From assembly GCF_900116545.1 (NCBI RefSeq), contig NZ_FPCK01000001.1, positions 186,001 to 250,000 on the forward strand: a stretch of DNA of 64,000 nucleotides. Direction: 5' to 3'. The translations under genes and the position numbers were made by a program. Of this stretch, positions 17,479 through 26,988 are shown in pieces. The notes under the pieces were generated by a model. The model searched no databases, had not been told where the DNA came from, and worked only from the letters and a program-made list of their open reading frames with translations. Each line of letters begins with the position of its first letter. The first letter of the stretch is position 1. Source of the DNA: Devosia crocina (GTDB lineage: Bacteria; Pseudomonadota; Alphaproteobacteria; Rhizobiales; Devosiaceae).

Positions 17479-18342
17479 ATGCGGCGGCTGGCGAAATCCG
17501 CCTTGCGGCGCAGCCTCGATGTTTTGGGCGCGCAATCCTTTATCCATCCCGATCAGGTCCGTATTGCCCGCTACACGCCGGCCATTCCAGCCTGGCCCGC
17601 CGCACTCTCCCTTCGCATCGTCATGCTCAGCGATTTCCACTTCGCCGAGCCCTGGGTGAACATGGAAGCGCTTGAGGGCATCGTGGCCAAGGCGAATGCT
17701 CTTGCGCCCGACATCGTCCTCCTTCTTGGCGATTTCGAAGAAGGCCCGCGCTTTAGCCGTCCGATCGCCGCGCGCGACTGGGCCGCCCGCCTCGCGCACT
17801 TGCAGGCGCCGTTAGGGACATTTGCTGTTTTGGGCAACCACGACTATCCCCGCCTTGGGCGCAATCCTGCGGCCGTTCCGCATCCGCCGGCGCTTGTCGC
17901 CCTGATCGAGGCTGGCGTGGACGTGCTCGTCAATCGCGCACGCCGGCTTTCCTGGCGCAACGCGGCATTCTGGCTTGCAGGGCTTGGTGACCAGATCGCC
18001 CAATTTCCCGATGGCCGCCGCCTTGCCGATCTCTCGGGCACCCTCGCCGCCGTTACCGACAATGCGCCAGTCATTCTCATGGCCCATGAGCCGGAGATCT
18101 TTCCAAGCGTTCCCCGCCGCGTGGCACTGACACTGTCCGGGCACCTTCATCGCGGGCAGATCCGCCTATTCGGCCATGCCCCCATCGTGCCCTCCGGCTT
18201 CGGACAGCGGTTCTTGCATGGGCACATCGTGGAGAACGGGCAGCATCTGGTGGTCGGGGCGGGTCTGGGCCATTCCGGTATCCCCTTGCGCTTCCAGGCC
18301 CCACCCGAACTTGTCGTTATCGAACTTGGAGAGACACGGTGA
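17479..18342 (+). CDS. Calcineurin-like metallophosphoesterase (YkuE-like)
   Basis: A 287-residue protein with all five metallophosphoesterase motifs in order: LSDFHF, LLGDFEEG, GNHDYPRLG, MAHEPEIF and SGHLHRGQI. It is most like the YaeI/YkuE group, some members of which act on lipid-linked phosphates or UDP-diacylglucosamine. There is no clear signal peptide. The ATG used lies four bases after the ruvB stop and gives MRRLAKSALRRSL. Its stop overlaps the next gene's GTG (GTGA). Confidence 0.9.
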   Translation: MRRLAKSALRRSLDVLGAQSFIHPDQVRIARYTPAIPAWPAALSLRIVMLSDFHFAEPWVNMEALEGIVAKANALAPDIVLLLGDFEEGPRFSRPIAARDWAARLAHLQAPLGTFAVLGNHDYPRLGRNPAAVPHPPALVALIEAGVDVLVNRARRLSWRNAAFWLAGLGDQIAQFPDGRRLADLSGTLAAVTDNAPVILMAHEPEIFPSVPRRVALTLSGHLHRGQIRLFGHAPIVPSGFGQRFLHGHIVENGQHLVVGAGLGHSGIPLRFQAPPELVVIELGETR

Positions 18343-18833
18343 CCGAGCGCCACGTCTTGAGTTTTCCCCACCCACAAGGACGCTTCAACTATCGCGTCGC
18401 CGCCGTAATCATCGCCGATGGCCATGTGTTGGTGTGCCGGGAAGATGACGACGCCTATTGCATGCTGCCGGGCGGGCGGGTGGAACTGGGCGAACACTCC
18501 CGCATCAGCCTTGCGCGCGAGGTCGAAGAGGAACTGGCGCTGCAGGCCGAAGTCGGGGCGATGATCGCCACCTCCGAAAGCTTTTACCGCCGCGACGACG
18601 AGGATTTTCACGAGCTCGGCTTTTTCTACGCTGTCACCTTGCCGGGGCACGGACCCGATGGCCGTTCACCCTGGCTCAAGCGGCGGGACGAAGGGCACGA
18701 TCTCTCCTTCTTCTGGGTTCCGGTCGAGGGCACGGCCCTCGAAGACCTAAATCTCTTGCCGGCCTGGCTGCCTGCTTTTCTGCGTAATCTGCCCGAGCAG
18801 CAGATCCATCATGTTCATGACGAGCGCCGCTGA
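18339..18833 (+). CDS. Nudix hydrolase
   Basis: The 164-residue product has a full Nudix box, GGRVELGEHSRISLAREVEE (G-x5-E-x7-REVEE), near residues 48-68, so it should be a Mg2+-dependent pyrophosphohydrolase. The substrate is not evident. It starts at a GTG overlapping the metallophosphoesterase stop, and its own stop overlaps the ybgC ATG (TGATG), so it belongs to this operon. Confidence 0.92.
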   Translation: MTERHVLSFPHPQGRFNYRVAAVIIADGHVLVCREDDDAYCMLPGGRVELGEHSRISLAREVEEELALQAEVGAMIATSESFYRRDDEDFHELGFFYAVTLPGHGPDGRSPWLKRRDEGHDLSFFWVPVEGTALEDLNLLPAWLPAFLRNLPEQQIHHVHDERR

Positions 18834-19264
18834 TGGCTCAGCATCGGTTTCCTGTCCGCATCTATTACGAAGACACTGATTTTTCCGGCTTTGTTTACCA
18901 TGCCGCCTATCTGAAGTTCTTCGAGCGCGGCCGAACCGAGTTTTTACGCGATCTCGGCATCCATCACCATGAGCTTGCCGAGCAAGGAATCGCCTTCGCC
19001 GTTCGGTCCATGGATCTCGATTTTGCCGGGGCGGCTCGTATCGACGATCTTTTGACTGTCACCACCGAGGTTGCTGAAACCGGCGGCGTCCGCCTGGTCC
19101 TCAACCAAACCATAAGGCGCGGCGATACGGTACTAACCAGCGCCCGTGTGACCATCGTCGCCATCAAGCTGACCGGCGGTCCCGCTCGTCTGCCGGCCGA
19201 TCTCCGTCAGCGACTCGCGAGCGTAGGAACACGTGCAGCCTTGGATGATCTCCCGTCAAAGTGA
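18833..19264 (+). CDS. ybgC: Acyl-CoA thioesterase YbgC
   Basis: A 143-residue hot-dog-fold thioesterase with the family motif YYEDTDFSGFVYHAAYLKFFERGRTE split over residues 9-34, including the catalytic Asp in DTDFSG. YbgC is the usual first gene of the Tol-Pal cluster and hydrolyses acyl-CoAs, probably in phospholipid metabolism. The reading frame overlaps the Nudix stop by one base. tolQ begins 188 bases downstream, probably from its own promoter. Confidence 0.95.
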   Translation: MAQHRFPVRIYYEDTDFSGFVYHAAYLKFFERGRTEFLRDLGIHHHELAEQGIAFAVRSMDLDFAGAARIDDLLTVTTEVAETGGVRLVLNQTIRRGDTVLTSARVTIVAIKLTGGPARLPADLRQRLASVGTRAALDDLPSK

Positions 19265-19452
19265 TCGGGTGGCAGGTTGCGGAATCGCTTTGTTAACCAC
19301 TTGGTCACCATAATCGAGTCAAAGGAACGATTGCGTTGCGGCCGGTGCCGAAAGCCCCGGATTGCAAAGCATTTCTCTTAATTTTGACAGATTCCGCCCC
19401 CATCCGAGCAACATGGGGTCGGGCGCTTGGGCCGGGCCGAAAGGATCACTTC

Positions 19453-20163
19453 ATGGAAGCCATGGATGCAGTAGGAGCAGCCGCTCCTCATGCCGACCTG
19501 TCCATCTGGGGGCTGTTCTGGATGGCCGACATCGTCGTCAAGACGGTGATGCTGGGTCTCTTGGCCGCCTCGGTATGGTGCTGGGCGATCATCGTGGACA
19601 AAACCATTGCCTACCGACGCATTGGCGCCGAGATGAACAATTTCGAGCGCACCTTCTGGTCCGGTCAGTCGCTTGAAGAGCTTTATAAGCAGCAGTCGGA
19701 AAAGACCTCCGGTGGCATGGGCGCGCTGTTTGTCGCTGCCATGAAGGAGTGGAAGCGCAGCCACGAGCAGAACGCAGCCAGCTTTGTCGGCATGCAGCAG
19801 CGCCTCGACAAGGTGCTCGACGTCGCCATCGCGCGTGAAAGCGAATTTCTTGAAAAGCGCCTGGGTTTTCTGGCAACCGTCGGTTCTGCTGGCCCCTTCA
19901 TCGGTCTCTTCGGCACCGTTTGGGGCATCATGAATGCCTTCACCAACATCGCCGCCTCGTCCGATACCAATCTTGCCGTCGTGGCGGGTCCCATTGCCGA
20001 AGCGCTGTTTGCGACCGCCATCGGCCTTGTGGCCGCTATACCGGCAGTTATCGCCTACAACAAGCTCTCGGCCGATGCCGGAAAGATGATTGGCCGCCTC
20101 GAGGGCTTTGCCGACGAATTCTCGACCATCCTGTCCCGCCAGCTCGAAGCGCGGAGCCGCTGA
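19453..20163 (+). CDS. tolQ: Tol-Pal system proton channel subunit TolQ
   Basis: The 236-residue protein has three membrane helices (about residues 20-45, 140-160 and 175-200) and the MotA/TolQ/ExbB segment LGFLATVGSAGPFIGLFGTVWGIMNAF. It forms the inner-membrane stator with TolR that energises TolA from the proton gradient. I chose the ATG giving MEAMDAVGAA; the frame stays open upstream to 19336, but that part does not look like the family. Confidence 0.96.
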   Translation: MEAMDAVGAAAPHADLSIWGLFWMADIVVKTVMLGLLAASVWCWAIIVDKTIAYRRIGAEMNNFERTFWSGQSLEELYKQQSEKTSGGMGALFVAAMKEWKRSHEQNAASFVGMQQRLDKVLDVAIARESEFLEKRLGFLATVGSAGPFIGLFGTVWGIMNAFTNIAASSDTNLAVVAGPIAEALFATAIGLVAAIPAVIAYNKLSADAGKMIGRLEGFADEFSTILSRQLEARSR

Positions 20164-20164
20164 C

Positions 20165-20608
<444 letters not shown>

Positions 20609-20617
20609 GCCGCGCCC

Positions 20618-21850
20618 ATGCGTACAGGCGTCTCCGTTTCAGTTTCAGCCCATGTTCTGCTGATCGTGCTTGGTTTGATCAATCTTGGATCGACCGAGCC
20701 GCTGACGCCTGTCGTCGAATCCATCGCCGTCGATCTCGTGCCGATCGAAGAATATTCCAATATCCGGGCCGGTCAGCTCGACAGCACGGTTGTTGAAACC
20801 GATACGCCCTCGATCGTGGAAAGCGATCAGCCTGCCGAACTGGCTCAGCCGACCGGCAATACCGAGCAGGACCAGCCCACCCCGTCGCCCGCCGATGTGC
20901 CGACGCCTCAGCCGGTGACCGAAACGGCTCCCGCGCCCGAACCGGCGCCGCAGCCCGATCCTGTTCCCGAGCCCGAGCCCGAGCCGGAGCCGGAGCCGGA
21001 ACCCGAGCCAGAACCAGAACCAGAACCAGAGCCGGTCCCCGAGCCGACGCCTGCACCCGAACCTGTTCCCGAGCCAGAGCCAACGCCGCAGCCTGTCGCG
21101 CCCGTGCCGCAAACGCGTCCTGAACCCACGACTGTGCCAGAGCCGACACCCGAGCCGGAACCAGAGCCAGAGCCGACGCCTGAACCCACTCCGGCACCGA
21201 CACCTTCGCCGGCCCCAGAGCCGACGCCCGAGCCAACGCCGGAGCCCGAGACGCCACAGGTTGCTGCACCCACGCCAGCCTCGCGACCGTCCAACCTTGC
21301 CCAGCTGCGCGAGCAATTCGCCGCGGCCGAAGCCGAGCGTCGTCGCCGCGAGGAAGAGGAGCGCCGCCGTCAGGCTTCCGCTGCAGCTGCACAGAACCAG
21401 TCGCAGACGCCCGCGCCCCGGCCAAGCCCGCCTGGTCCCACTGCGCCCAACGCATCGCAAGCCGACGATATCGCCGCGCTGATCAACAATGCGCCGACCA
21501 CAGGAGCCACGACGGGGCAGGGCGGCTCGCCCACGCTCGGAGATACCACCGGCACCTCCGCCCGCCTCAGCCAGTCGTCTATCGATGGGCTTGTGGCGCG
21601 AATCAAGAATTGCTGGAACCTGCTGCCAAGCGACTACAATTCGGGCATGAACGTGACCCTGCGCATGTCCATGAACCAGGATGGCAGCGTCAACGGCACG
21701 CCGCAGGTGGTGTCGGCCGACCAGACGCCGGCCGGCCAGGCGATCGCGCGCGCCGCGCAGCGTGCCGTCGTCCAGTGCGGACCCTATACCATGTTGTCCG
21801 CAGATGCTTTCAACGAGTGGCGTTCCATCGAAGTGGAACTCAGACCGTGA
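20618..21850 (+). CDS. tolA: Tol-Pal system protein TolA-like, with long Pro-Glu linker
   Basis: A 410-residue inner-membrane-anchored protein. One helix near residues 6-22 is followed by an extended linker (about residues 85-225) of P-E, P-T and P-A repeats, an Ala/Glu/Arg helical stretch (about 227-260) and a C-terminal TonB/TolA-like domain (about 310-410: [20 protein letters not shown]). TolA spans the periplasm to contact Pal and TolB during outer-membrane constriction. In E. coli the linker is alpha-helical; here it should be a polyproline-type rod. It follows tolR by nine bases. Confidence 0.92.
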   Translation: MRTGVSVSVSAHVLLIVLGLINLGSTEPLTPVVESIAVDLVPIEEYSNIRAGQLDSTVVETDTPSIVESDQPAELAQPTGNTEQDQPTPSPADVPTPQPVTETAPAPEPAPQPDPVPEPEPEPEPEPEPEPEPEPEPEPVPEPTPAPEPVPEPEPTPQPVAPVPQTRPEPTTVPEPTPEPEPEPEPTPEPTPAPTPSPAPEPTPEPTPEPETPQVAAPTPASRPSNLAQLREQFAAAEAERRRREEEERRRQASAAAAQNQSQTPAPRPSPPGPTAPNASQADDIAALINNAPTTGATTGQGGSPTLGDTTGTSARLSQSSIDGLVARIKNCWNLLPSDYNSGMNVTLRMSMNQDGSVNGTPQVVSADQTPAGQAIARAAQRAVVQCGPYTMLSADAFNEWRSIEVELRP

Positions 21851-21915
21851 CCTTGAATTTGCCCTCTTGCTGGCCAAAAACCGGCCAAACGGCGAAATTG
21901 GAGACAACCAAGACC

Positions 21916-23226
21916 ATGACGCTTCTCACCCGTCGCTCTGCGCTCAAGCTCGGCCTCGCCGGTGGCGCGCTGCTGGCAACCTCTCCCATGGCCATGGCGC
22001 AGTTGCGCATCGTGGTCGAAGGCGCCAATTTCCAGCCGCTGCCGATCGCCATCCCCGATTTTGCATCCTCGGATCCGACTTTCGGGCGCGAGATCGCCGA
22101 GATCGTGCGCAACAATCTGCGCCGTTCCGGCCTTTTCCTGCCGCTCGATCCGGCCTCGCTGCCGATCCAGGTGGGCGATGTCAACGGCACGCCCGACTTC
22201 AACCAGTGGCGCACCGTCAATGTCGACGCGCTCGTCATGGGTTCGGTGGAGCGCGGGGGGCAGATCTCCTCTTCGGTCCGCGTCTGGGACACCCAGCAGG
22301 CCAGCCAGGTCGTCGGCCGGAGCTACAATACCGATCCTAATTCGGCCCGACGTATAGGCCATATCGTGTCCGACGCCATCTACGAACAGCTCGCCGGCGG
22401 CACGGGTTACTTCGATACGCGCGTCATCTATGTCGCTGAAAGCGGACCCAAGGCGAACCGCACGCGGCGCCTTGCGATCATGGATCAGGACGGCGCCAAT
22501 ATGCAGTACCTGACCGATGGCTCGTCTATGGCACTGACGCCGCGCTTTGCCCCTAATGGCGACCTTGTTACCTATATGAACTTCGCCGAAGGCAATCCGC
22601 AGGTCTATCTGCTGCAGCTGTCCTCGGGGCGTCAGCAGCGCCTTGCCAATGTCGGGGCCATGACCTTTGCGCCGCGCTTTTCGCCCGACGGCGGCACGGT
22701 CGCCTTCTCGGTCGAACAGTCCGGCGCCACCAATATCTATTCCGTCTCGACCGGCGGCGGCCAGCCCATGCAGCTCACCTCGGGTTCGGCCATCGATACC
22801 GGCCCATCCTACTCGCCCGATGGCAGCCGTATCGTCTTCGAAAGCGATCGCGGCGGTTCGCCCCAGATCTACCTCATGGGCTCGAGCGGCGGCAATCCTC
22901 AGCGCATCAGCTTCGGCCAGGGTTCCTATTCCACCCCCGTGTGGTCCCCCAAGGGCGATCTCATCGCCTTCACCCGCCAATCCGGTGGTCAGTTCCACAT
23001 CGGCATCATGAACCCCGATGGCTCGGGCGAGCGCCTCCTTTATTCGAGCTACCACGCCGAAGGGCCTACCTGGGCGCCCAATGGCCGCGTCATCATGTTC
23101 TTCCAGGATCCGGGCGGCAATGACGGCCCGCGCCTGATGAGCGTCGATATCTGGGGCCGCAACCCGCTCACCGTCTCGACCGAGAGCTACGCCTCGGACC
23201 CTTCGTGGTCAGCGCTGCGGAGCTAG
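21916..23226 (+). CDS. tolB: Periplasmic Tol-Pal protein TolB with Tat-like signal
   Basis: The 436-residue protein has an N-terminal TolB_N domain and then a six-bladed beta-propeller with repeated F-A/S-P-D/N-G-x-x-V/I motifs (for example RFSPDGGTVAFSVEQ). It binds Pal and TolA in the periplasm. The leader TRRSALKLGLAGGALLATSP has adjacent arginines followed by S-A-L-K, close to the twin-arginine consensus, which is unusual for TolB. It starts 65 bases after tolA at an ATG; the open frame further upstream overlaps tolA out of phase. Confidence 0.95.
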   Translation: MTLLTRRSALKLGLAGGALLATSPMAMAQLRIVVEGANFQPLPIAIPDFASSDPTFGREIAEIVRNNLRRSGLFLPLDPASLPIQVGDVNGTPDFNQWRTVNVDALVMGSVERGGQISSSVRVWDTQQASQVVGRSYNTDPNSARRIGHIVSDAIYEQLAGGTGYFDTRVIYVAESGPKANRTRRLAIMDQDGANMQYLTDGSSMALTPRFAPNGDLVTYMNFAEGNPQVYLLQLSSGRQQRLANVGAMTFAPRFSPDGGTVAFSVEQSGATNIYSVSTGGGQPMQLTSGSAIDTGPSYSPDGSRIVFESDRGGSPQIYLMGSSGGNPQRISFGQGSYSTPVWSPKGDLIAFTRQSGGQFHIGIMNPDGSGERLLYSSYHAEGPTWAPNGRVIMFFQDPGGNDGPRLMSVDIWGRNPLTVSTESYASDPSWSALRS

Positions 23227-23232
23227 TTGATA

Positions 23233-23343
23233 CCCCCACCTAGCCTCCCCCTCCAGAAGGGGGAGGAATCTGCGGTGGCTCACTGACATCAAGATTAACT
23301 CGATCCGTCCTTTCCCTTCTGGAGGGGGAGGCTAAGTGGGGGC
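23233..23343. repeat. Inverted repeat pair between tolB and pal
   Basis: Two arms of about 35 bases, each with the core TAGCCTCCCCCTCCAGAAGG (right arm inverted), flank a 35-base spacer. Arms differ at only a few bases. The architecture is that of a BIME, but its sequence family differs from the pairs at 2.2 and 26.6 kb. It may fold in mRNA and separate tolB from pal expression. Confidence 0.75.
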
Positions 23344-23546
23344 GTTCTTCTTCTCACCCCACTCTGCTTAACCTTAACGTGATCGACCACCCTCCCTGTT
23401 GCGCTTCTGCAACGCCACGAAAAAGCCCGGTTTGCCGCCACATTCGCGCCGCGATAGGCAAAGATTAACCATCCGGACAAACCCGGTTTTAAGATTAAGC
23501 GCGGTAAATCCCGTGCTTAAGATTGTTGCCTTTCCTGGAGCTACCC

Positions 23547-24047
23547 GTGGCCATTCCCGCACCTCTTTCGACCGCGTTGCGCGCTGCTGCGATGCTGTTC
23601 TTCGTTGTTGTCATCGCAGCCTGTTCGCGCAGTTCCAACGATGCCGTTGGCCTGACCGGCGCGGGCAATCTCGGCCCCGGCGGCGGTGCTCCGGGCAGCC
23701 AACAGGAGTTCATCGTTACCGTCGGCGACCGTGTCTTTTTCGAAACCGATTCGAGCTCGCTGACCTCGGAAGCCATGGCGACCCTCGACAAGCAGGCCGC
23801 CTGGCTCAACCAGTACGGAAACTACCGTATCCTGATCGAAGGCCATGCGGACGAGCGCGGCACCCGCGAATACAACATCGCCCTCGGCGCCCGCCGCGCC
23901 AACGTTGTCGTCAACTACCTCGTCTCCAAGGGCGTCAACGGCCAGCGCATCACCAATCAGTCCTTCGGCAAGGAACGTCCGGTTGCCATCTGCAACGACA
24001 TTTCCTGCTGGAGCCAGAACCGCCGCTCCGTCACCGTGGTGCAGTAA
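23547..24047 (+). CDS. pal: Peptidoglycan-associated lipoprotein Pal
   Basis: A 166-residue lipoprotein: hydrophobic leader with the lipobox VIAAC, a Gly-rich linker, then an OmpA-like peptidoglycan-binding domain with EGHADERGTREYNIALGARR (the Asp and Arg that bind diaminopimelate). It anchors the outer membrane to the wall and interacts with TolB. I chose the GTG preceded by CTGGAG at good spacing, giving MAIPAPLSTALRAAAM; an in-frame TTG lies 24 bases earlier. A terminator follows. Confidence 0.95.
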   Translation: MAIPAPLSTALRAAAMLFFVVVIAACSRSSNDAVGLTGAGNLGPGGGAPGSQQEFIVTVGDRVFFETDSSSLTSEAMATLDKQAAWLNQYGNYRILIEGHADERGTREYNIALGARRANVVVNYLVSKGVNGQRITNQSFGKERPVAICNDISCWSQNRRSVTVVQ

Positions 24048-24107
24048 AACTCGGGCATTCCGAAAGGAGTGCACCGAAGTCCAGTTCAAAGAACTGGAGG
24101 CAAGGAG

Positions 24108-24145
24108 CGCCCGGCATCACGAAAGTGGGCCGGGCGTTTTGTTTT
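24108..24145 (+). terminator. Intrinsic terminator after pal
   Basis: An eight-base-pair stem CGCCCGGC / GCCGGGCG is followed by TTTTGTTTT. It lies 60 bases after the pal stop and before cpoB, so cpoB probably has some independent transcription. Confidence 0.8.
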
Positions 24146-24219
24146 AGCCAAATTTGGCCTTTATCGGCTGGCCAATAGTACCCATCTTGGGGTGGCGTAC
24201 ACCCAAACGGAGACACGGC

Positions 24220-25254
24220 GTGAAGCTTGGACTGATCAACACAAAGGCGCGCGCCGGCTTGTGCGCCCTTGCCATGGGGCTGGGCCTTTATGCCCCGGCG
24301 ACCCAGGCACAAACCCTGCCCGCCGAATTGAGCGGCCTTGCCTTCACCAACACCCAGCCTGACCGCATGCTGGTCGCCCAGGCCGACAGCGCTCAGCTGA
24401 TGGTGCGCATTCAGCAGCTCGAGGAGCAGACGCGCTCGCTCAATGGCCAGATCGAAGGCCTGACGTTCCAGCTCACCCAGATGCAGGAAATCGTCAACCG
24501 CATGCAGGAAGACAACGAGTTCCGCTTCCAGCAGCTGGAAGGCGGTGCTGGGGGAAAAACTGAGGCGGTGACCCAACCCGGTGGCGTGACGCCGCCCGAG
24601 GCGTCGCCGCAGAACCAATCTCCCGTTCCCACCGGCGAAGACGCCGTGCCGATGACCGATATCCCCGAACAGGGCGTGCAGCCGCTGCCGGGCGAGATCG
24701 AGTTCGACCCCACCTTTGATGACCAGTCTGCCGCGCCCACCGACGAGATCGGTAATTCCGCCGATCCGCTCGTGGGCACCGGTCAAGCCGGGGGTATCGA
24801 CCTCGTCACCGGCCAGCCGCTCGATCTGAGCTACAATCCGAGCAGCCGCGACACCGGCAATGCCGATGCCGACGCCCAGTTCGCCGCCGGCTATGAGGCC
24901 ATGGTCGCCGGTGACTACGCCTTTGCGAGCGACCAGTTCAGCCAGTTCGTCGAGCTCTATCCCAACAATCCTCAGATCACCGATGCTGCCAACTGGCTCG
25001 GTGAGGCGCTGATCTACGAATCCCAGTTCGATCGGGCCGCCGAAGTGCTGCTCGATGCCTGGCAGAAAGAGCCTGAGCATGCGCGGGCGCCCGATCTGCT
25101 CCTCAAGCTGGGTATGGCGCTCAACGGGGCGGGCGAGCGCGAAACGGCCTGCCGAACCTTTGGCGAGGTCGAGCGGCGCTACACGGCCGTTCCTCCTGCC
25201 TTTACCACCCGCCTCGGCGAAGAAAAGGCCAAGGCCCAATGTCCGCCAGCGTAA
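24220..25254 (+). CDS. cpoB: Cell division coordinator CpoB (YbgF)
   Basis: The 344-residue periplasmic protein has a signal peptide (ALAMGLGLYAPATQAQ), a coiled coil near residues 50-105 (MVRIQQLEEQTRSLNGQIEG), a long Pro/acidic linker and a C-terminal TPR domain (about 220-335: AGYEAMVAGDYAFASDQFSQ). CpoB links PBP1B activity to Tol-driven outer-membrane constriction. The start is the GTG preceded by CGGAGA. It overlaps tilS by 16 bases. Confidence 0.93.
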   Translation: MKLGLINTKARAGLCALAMGLGLYAPATQAQTLPAELSGLAFTNTQPDRMLVAQADSAQLMVRIQQLEEQTRSLNGQIEGLTFQLTQMQEIVNRMQEDNEFRFQQLEGGAGGKTEAVTQPGGVTPPEASPQNQSPVPTGEDAVPMTDIPEQGVQPLPGEIEFDPTFDDQSAAPTDEIGNSADPLVGTGQAGGIDLVTGQPLDLSYNPSSRDTGNADADAQFAAGYEAMVAGDYAFASDQFSQFVELYPNNPQITDAANWLGEALIYESQFDRAAEVLLDAWQKEPEHARAPDLLLKLGMALNGAGERETACRTFGEVERRYTAVPPAFTTRLGEEKAKAQCPPA

Positions 25255-26513
25255 CGCCGGATCTGGCCGATCCTTCGGCGCTGGCGGCGCTCTTCGCCCC
25301 GGTTGCGGGCGAGGGGGCGTTGGGGCTGGCCGTTTCCGGGGGACCAGATAGCCTCGCGCTCATGGTGCTTGCTGCGCGCTGGGCCAACGCTCTCGAAAAC
25401 GCGCCGCGCCTTTTCGTTTATAGTCTTGATCATGGTTTTCGCCCCGAAGCAGCCGACGAAGTGGCCATGGTCGGTCGCGAGGCCGCCCGGCTCGGGCTTG
25501 AGTTTCGGCCTCTCTCCTGGCCCGGCGAGCGCCCCGAGACCGGGCTTCAGGAGGCGGCCCGCCAAGCGCGCTATCAACTGATCGGTGCCGCCATGATCAT
25601 GGATGGCGCCAATGTGCTGCTGACCGCCCACCATCGCGCCGACCAGGCCGAAACCATCCTCATGCGTCTTGCCCATGGCAGTGGGCTCGATGGCCTCAAA
25701 GGCATAACGGCGCTGTCCGAAGTGGAAGGGGTGCGCATTTTCCGCCCCCTCCTCGATGCCGAGCCGTCTGCGCTTGCTGCGGTGGTCAAGGACGCCGGAT
25801 TGGCTCCTGCGCATGATCCATCTAATGAGAGCGATGATTATGAGCGCGTGCGCTGGCGAAAACTTCTGCCTGCGCTCGCCCGCGAAGGGCTCGACAGTGC
25901 CGCTCTGTCGCGCTTTGCTGTTCGCATGGCCGAAGCGGACGAGGCGCTGGCCCAGCTCGCAAGCGCCGCTTTTTCCGAACTTGTGCGCTTTGACGGGTTC
26001 GGCGCCGCTTCGCTTTCCATTACCCCGCTCACCCAGCTAGGTCCCGCTGTCGGCCGCCGCGTTCTCAGCCGGATCCTCGCAGTTGTCGGCGGTCGCCAAA
26101 AACCGCGCGCCCTGGGCCAGGTTGAGCGCCTTTTCGAGCAGATCGCGAACCACACCCTGCCCAAGGGCACGACGCTCCTTGGAACAGTCATTCGCATCAA
26201 GGACGATTGCGTTGTTATCGCCCGCGAGCCGGGCCGGGCCTTGCCCGAAGGCATGATCTTGCCGCCCCAGGCTGCCCTTGTTTGGGACGATCGCTTCGAG
26301 ATCACCAATGTTTCGGAACTAACTAATCTGACCGCTGCCGCCACCGACTTCTTCCCCCGTCACCGGCTCGAAGAAGTCTTGGGCTTCAAGGTCACCACCC
26401 CCGCCGAAGCCATCCGCACCGCCCCCATCGTCCGCGACGAATCCGGCGCCGTCCTGGCTCTCGGCGGATGGTCGTTCGACGAACGCATAAAGATCACGCT
26501 TTTGGTGGAGTGA
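25239..26513 (+). CDS. tilS: tRNA(Ile)-lysidine synthase
   Basis: A 424-residue enzyme with the PP-loop motif SGGPDSLAL near residue 33, a second conserved stretch LLTAHHRADQAETILMRLAHGSG and the C-terminal substrate-binding domains. TilS attaches lysine to C34 of the CAU-anticodon tRNA so that it reads AUA; the gene is essential in most bacteria. The ATG overlaps the end of cpoB. tilS-ftsH adjacency is common in proteobacteria. Confidence 0.95.
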   Translation: MSASVTPDLADPSALAALFAPVAGEGALGLAVSGGPDSLALMVLAARWANALENAPRLFVYSLDHGFRPEAADEVAMVGREAARLGLEFRPLSWPGERPETGLQEAARQARYQLIGAAMIMDGANVLLTAHHRADQAETILMRLAHGSGLDGLKGITALSEVEGVRIFRPLLDAEPSALAAVVKDAGLAPAHDPSNESDDYERVRWRKLLPALAREGLDSAALSRFAVRMAEADEALAQLASAAFSELVRFDGFGAASLSITPLTQLGPAVGRRVLSRILAVVGGRQKPRALGQVERLFEQIANHTLPKGTTLLGTVIRIKDDCVVIAREPGRALPEGMILPPQAALVWDDRFEITNVSELTNLTAAATDFFPRHRLEEVLGFKVTTPAEAIRTAPIVRDESGAVLALGGWSFDERIKITLLVE

Positions 26514-26567
26514 GTGTCTCATTGTCTCAAGGGCGGCCTTCACGACCGCGCGCTTGGTTGCCCGCTC

Positions 26568-26698
26568 GCCCCTCACCCTAACCCTCTCCCCATAGGGGCG
26601 AGGGGACGCAGGAGGCGATGATCTCGTGACGGCTTGCGCACTGCGCGATCGCCCATCGTCCCCTCGCCCCTTCGGGGAGAGGGTCAGGGTGAGGGGCC
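26568..26698. repeat. Paired REP/BIME-like element (copy B)
   Basis: The left arm (26568-26607) reads GCCCCTCACCCTAACCCTCT and ends in GGCGAGGGGAC; the right arm (26658-26698) is its near-perfect inverse ending in GGGTGAGGGGCC. The 50-base spacer is unrelated to that of copy A. The element lies in the 475-base gap between tilS and ftsH; the remaining 290 bases up to ftsH show no gene and probably hold the ftsH promoter and leader. Confidence 0.8.
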
Positions 26699-26988
26699 TT
26701 CAGCGTACCTATTTCGCCCAAACCCTTAAAACCTTTCGCTATTCTCTATCGTCGCTAGGATAAAAAAGGAGGCGTGCCATCACTGGCCGATAAGCCTCGG
26801 AGTGAGTGTAAAGTTTGCACCTACCCCCGGAACCCCTCGACTCCATGCCTCGTTAACCTCGTCGCGACAATATGACTGGACGGCGACAGCGGAAGACCGC
26901 AGGTCTTGCCCTTGTAACGCCCTAATGAGGGACTTACATTCGCCAAAACGCTGTCGCGCTGCGCGCTGGCTCCTCCGGGACAGGATTA

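Noticed and set aside
20930-21260. CRISPR-like or tandem satellite array
   Set aside because: The short repeats encode Pro-Glu/Pro-Thr dipeptides in frame within tolA; there are no unique spacers.
26774-26875. GTG frame of about 33 codons after AAAAAAGGAGG upstream of ftsH
   Set aside because: The distance between GGAGG and GTG is one base, too short for initiation, and the peptide has no recognisable features.
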